Source of the DNA: Candidatus Firestoneibacteriota bacterium
Lineage (GTDB): Bacteria; Oederibacteriota; JAAXVQ01
Assembly: GCA_013335425.1 (NCBI GenBank)
Contig: JAAXVQ010000071.1
Location: 1 to 8,446, forward strand
DNA length: 8,446 nucleotides
Direction: 5' to 3'
Every line of letters begins with the position of its first letter. Positions within the stretch are counted from its first letter, which is position 1. This document shows positions 6,120 through 8,446 of this stretch, piece after piece. A program made the translations under genes and the position numbers. The notes beneath the pieces were generated by a model that worked only from the letters and a program-made list of their open reading frames with translations, did no database searches and was not told the DNA's origin.

Positions 6120-7672
6120 TGCCGTCAACGCGGAAAACAGATGAAGCGGGTTTGACCCGGGCTCTGCCCCGGCGGAAAAAACGGCGGATTTCCTTGGGCG
6201 TCAAATTTACGTTTTTGCTGCTCTTGGCCATCGGCATCATGATGACGTTGACGTCCTGGCTGACCTACCGCCAGCAGCAGCGTTCGTTGCGCGACGAGGT
6301 GCTGCAGCGCGGCGCCACCGTCGCCCGCAGTTTGGCTTCCTCCGCAGCCGAAGCCGTGCTCAACGATTTGGTGTGCGCGGCCCTGATCCACGAGACCATG
6401 CCTCCCGAGGAGGATTTTTCCTCACTTTCGGTCTTTTCCCTGGAAGCGGTGATCCGTTCCCTGGCGGAAGACGTTTCGCCGGGCGCCGCCGGCGCTGCGA
6501 AGATTACGCGCAATGCCGGCATTGTGGAAGTGCTCATGGTGGACACGAACAACATTATCGTGTCGGCAGACGAGATCAGCAAGGTTTCGCGCCCCTACCA
6601 ATCTCCGGCAGGCATGGCCCCGTACAAAGACGAGCCTATTTTGATTCAAGAGTACCTGCACGCGAAGTACGGCTCGTGTTTTGACATCGCGGTGCCCATT
6701 TTGGTCAACCGTGCCGGCACCTCGTCCGGCAAGCAAATCGGCGTCGTGCACTTGAGCATGTCGCAGGCCTTGGTGGACTCGATTGCCAAGCAGGCAACCT
6801 ATAAATTACTGCTGGTAACCGGCGTGCTGATGTTCTTCGGTATGTTGGGCGCGCTGGTGCTTTCACATTACCTGACGCAGCCCATCAACGACTTGGTCGG
6901 CGGTGTGCTGGCCATCGCGGGCGGCGATTTAAATCAGGAAATCCGGGTTACGCGGACCGATGAGTTGGGCGACCTTACCAACGCCTTTAACGAAATGGCC
7001 GCCTCTCTGCGCGAAAAGGAATTGATCAAGGGGGCTTTCTCCACCTACGTCTCCACCCAGGTCATGGAACAGGTGCTTAAGGACCCTTCCAAACTGGCCT
7101 TGGGCGGGGCGCGCAAGCGGGTGAGCGTGGTTTTTACGGATATCCGCGGGTTTACCTCCATGTCGGAAACCATGCAGCCGGAAGAAGTCGTCTCGATCAT
7201 CAACGTCTACCTGTCGCTGCAGACGGAAATCGTCATCCGCAACGACGGCATGCTCGATAAGTTTGTGGGGGATTGCGTGATGGCCGTCTACGGGCTGCCG
7301 TTTGCCAAAGACGACGATGCCCTGCGCGCAGTGCGCACGGCCGTGGAAATTCAGGCTGCGATTCTTAAGCTCAATGCCGCCCGCGCCAAGGAAAACCTGA
7401 AAACCATTACCATCGGCATCGGCGTCAACACCGGCGAAGTGGTCGCCGGCAACATGGGTTCTTCGCAAAAAATGGATTACACGGTCATCGGCGATTCCGT
7501 GAACCTGGCTGCCCGGCTGGAAGCCAATGCCGAGGGCGGGACCGTGCTCATTTCCGAGAGTACTTATGCCGAGGTCAAGGATTTTGTGGAAGCCGACAAA
7601 CTGGCCCCGATTCCCGTCAAAGGCAAAAAGGACAAGGTGACGGTCTACAGCGTCAAGAGCATGAAAGCCTAA
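6116..7672 (+). CDS. membrane class III adenylate cyclase with sensor and HAMP
   Basis: This 518-residue protein probably converts ATP to cAMP. It has a basic N-terminus, membrane helix ~30-49, extracytoplasmic sensor ~50-226, second helix ~227-250, HAMP ~251-303, a short transducer (FSTYVSTQVMEQVL) and a class III cyclase domain ~335-517. All catalytic positions are visible: metal-binding Asp342 in FTDIRGFT and Asp386 in DKFVGD, purine-selecting Lys382 and Thr456, and transition-state Asn463 and Arg467 in SVNLAARLE. The Lys/Thr pair is the class IIIb pattern and favours ATP over GTP. The start overlaps the HD-GYP stop (ATGA). AGGAGGGG at 6097-6104 lies 11 bases before the ATG at 6116; a second ATG follows directly at 6119. 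Its sensor resembles that of the upstream protein but carries extra sequence near residues 92-130. An intrinsic terminator follows. Confidence 0.93.
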   Translation: MMPSTRKTDEAGLTRALPRRKKRRISLGVKFTFLLLLAIGIMMTLTSWLTYRQQQRSLRDEVLQRGATVARSLASSAAEAVLNDLVCAALIHETMPPEEDFSSLSVFSLEAVIRSLAEDVSPGAAGAAKITRNAGIVEVLMVDTNNIIVSADEISKVSRPYQSPAGMAPYKDEPILIQEYLHAKYGSCFDIAVPILVNRAGTSSGKQIGVVHLSMSQALVDSIAKQATYKLLLVTGVLMFFGMLGALVLSHYLTQPINDLVGGVLAIAGGDLNQEIRVTRTDELGDLTNAFNEMAASLREKELIKGAFSTYVSTQVMEQVLKDPSKLALGGARKRVSVVFTDIRGFTSMSETMQPEEVVSIINVYLSLQTEIVIRNDGMLDKFVGDCVMAVYGLPFAKDDDALRAVRTAVEIQAAILKLNAARAKENLKTITIGIGVNTGEVVAGNMGSSQKMDYTVIGDSVNLAARLEANAEGGTVLISESTYAEVKDFVEADKLAPIPVKGKKDKVTVYSVKSMKA

Positions 7673-7704
7673 TCGGGGAGATTTCGGACCGTGTTTTGGT
7701 TCTT

Positions 7705-7727
7705 ATCCGCGCCTGCGCGGATTTTTT
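7705..7727 (+). terminator. rho-independent terminator of the sensor operon
   Basis: ATCCGCG (7705-7711) and CGCGGAT (7716-7722) form a perfect seven-pair GC-rich stem with a CCTG loop. T runs from 7722 to 7727, and further T-rich sequence follows. It lies 33 bases after the cyclase stop and before the rpiB promoter, separating the two operons. Confidence 0.9.
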
Positions 7728-7738
7728 CATTTTTGTCT

Positions 7739-7767
7739 TTGTCCCCCGGGGCGCTTTGTGGTAAAAA
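7739..7767 (+). promoter_or_regulatory. candidate sigma70-like promoter of rpiB-glyA
   Basis: TTGTCC (7739-7744) and TAAAAA (7762-7767) are 17 bases apart, with TGG immediately before the -10 giving an extended -10 pattern. It sits between the terminator and the rpiB ribosome site GGAGG (7784-7788). The boxes are less ideal than those at 4651-4734, but the position makes a promoter here likely. Confidence 0.5.
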
Positions 7768-7794
7768 AACTCATCTCTTTTTCGGAGGAAGCTC

Positions 7795-8280
7795 GTGAAA
7801 ATTTTTATTGGCAGCGATCATGCCGGTTATGAACTTAAGGAACGCATCCGGGTCCAGTTGGCGGGCAACGGTTACGAGGTGGAGGATTACGGCACGTCCA
7901 CAACCGAGTCCTGCGATTATCCCCTCATCGGCGTAAAGGTGGCCGAAGCCGTGGCCGCCGACCATGCGACCCTGGGCATTTTAATCTGCGGCACGGGCGT
8001 GGGCATGAGCATCGTCGCCAACAAGGTGCCGGGCATCCGGGCCGCTTTGGCGTATAACAATTATGTGGCCCAGTATTCGCGCGAGCACAACAATGCAAAT
8101 ATTCTGGTCCTGCCCGGGCGCGTGGTGGGCACGGACATGGCCATGGCCATTGTGCGCGCCTGGCTGGGTGCGCGTTTTGCCGGCGGGCGCCATCAGCGCC
8201 GTTTGGACCAGATTGAAGAAATCGAACGCAAATTTTCCTACCCGGAGACTATCCCGGCGGGCTCTCAGGAGATGCCTTGA
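7795..8280 (+). CDS. rpiB: ribose-5-phosphate isomerase B
   Basis: RpiB interconverts ribose 5-phosphate and ribulose 5-phosphate in the non-oxidative pentose phosphate pathway. The 161-residue protein opens with [11 protein letters not shown], where Asp8 and His9 are active-site residues. It continues with [20 protein letters not shown], where Cys65 is the catalytic base position and Thr67 follows. [14 protein letters not shown] contains His98, and [15 protein letters not shown] supplies the phosphate-binding arginines. The length is close to the family's usual ~150, with a short extra C-terminal tail after the last conserved helix. The start is GTG at 7795, six bases after GGAGG. Its stop codon overlaps the glyA start by three bases, and rpiB-glyA is a common bacterial gene pair. 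The alternative LacAB-type sugar-phosphate isomerase role is less likely given this neighbour. Confidence 0.95.
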   Translation: MKIFIGSDHAGYELKERIRVQLAGNGYEVEDYGTSTTESCDYPLIGVKVAEAVAADHATLGILICGTGVGMSIVANKVPGIRAALAYNNYVAQYSREHNNANILVLPGRVVGTDMAMAIVRAWLGARFAGGRHQRRLDQIEEIERKFSYPETIPAGSQEMP

Positions 8281-8446
8281 AACCGTTGTCGTCTGTTGAT
8301 CCGGAAGTCGTCCGCATTTTAGCGCTCGAGACCGAGCGGGAAACCGCCCGGCTCCAGATGATCGCCTCGGAGAACTATGTCTCGCCTGCGGTGTTGGAAG
8401 CGCAGGGGAGTGTTTTCACGAACAAATACGCCGAGGGTTATCCCGG
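8277..8446 (+). CDS. glyA: serine hydroxymethyltransferase, N-terminal part (cut by window end)
   Basis: GlyA is the pyridoxal-phosphate enzyme that interconverts serine and glycine and supplies one-carbon units as methylene-tetrahydrofolate. Only the first 56 codons and part of the next are present. They contain the hallmark [17 protein letters not shown] and [10 protein letters not shown], both diagnostic of the family's N-terminus. The usual LIASENY reads MIASENY and LTNKYAEG reads FTNKYAEG, minor changes. The start is TTG at 8277, since AGGAG at 8267-8271 lies five bases before it. The ATG at 8272 is in the rpiB frame and meets its stop at once. The TTGA overlap with the rpiB stop indicates translational coupling. 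Confidence 0.95.
   Translation, partial: MKPLSSVDPEVVRILALETERETARLQMIASENYVSPAVLEAQGSVFTNKYAEGYP

Noticed and set aside
6125..6391. Antisense reading frames across the HD-GYP, cyclase and rpiB genes
   Set aside because: They are His/Gly/Gln-rich shadows of well-supported genes, with no motifs or ribosome sites.

Overview
The window looks like chromosome from a diderm (Gram-negative-type) bacterium of moderately high GC content, probably a little-studied environmental lineage. Three things point to a diderm: the tail of an outer-membrane beta-barrel protein, a lipoprotein with an OmpA-like C-terminus, and two sensors with an extracytoplasmic domain between two membrane segments. The PorV-like barrel, the propeller-plus-OmpA lipoprotein and the rpiB-glyA pair would suit groups such as Elusimicrobiota, Omnitrophota or neighbouring candidate phyla. 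That placement is inference from style and is weak. There are no phage or transposase genes, tRNAs, rRNAs or CRISPR arrays.

Layout: (1) 3-1406 (+), the 3' part of a barrel protein that continues past its last barrel strands into TPRs and a long coiled coil. (2) It converges on truD (1430-2629, -), which has its own sigma70-like promoter. (3) 2630-2827 is a non-coding gap holding a 96-bp element bounded by perfect 15-bp inverted arms built from CGCCAAGR-type octamers. (4) 2828-4600 (-) is a lipoprotein with a TolB-like propeller, a proline-rich linker and a degenerate OmpA-like domain. (5) 4601-4826 is a divergent promoter region with two good sigma70-like promoters facing away from each other. 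(6) 4827-6119 and 6116-7672 (+) are two overlapping genes for membrane sensors, an HD-GYP protein with a broken HD dyad and a class III adenylate cyclase, followed by an intrinsic terminator. (7) 7795-8280 rpiB and 8277-8446 glyA (+, cut by the window edge) form a second overlapping operon.

Functional picture: the most notable part is the two-gene signalling operon. The two proteins carry recognisably related extracytoplasmic sensors joined through HAMP domains to different outputs. The cyclase keeps its whole catalytic set. The HD-GYP partner has lost the His-Asp pair that names the family. This suggests one stimulus read by an active cAMP producer and a probably non-hydrolytic partner. The envelope genes on either side of truD combine barrel, TPR, propeller and OmpA-like modules, reminiscent of PorV and PorE of the type IX secretion system or of a TolB-Pal fusion. 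No other secretion genes are present to decide. rpiB-glyA is ordinary central metabolism.
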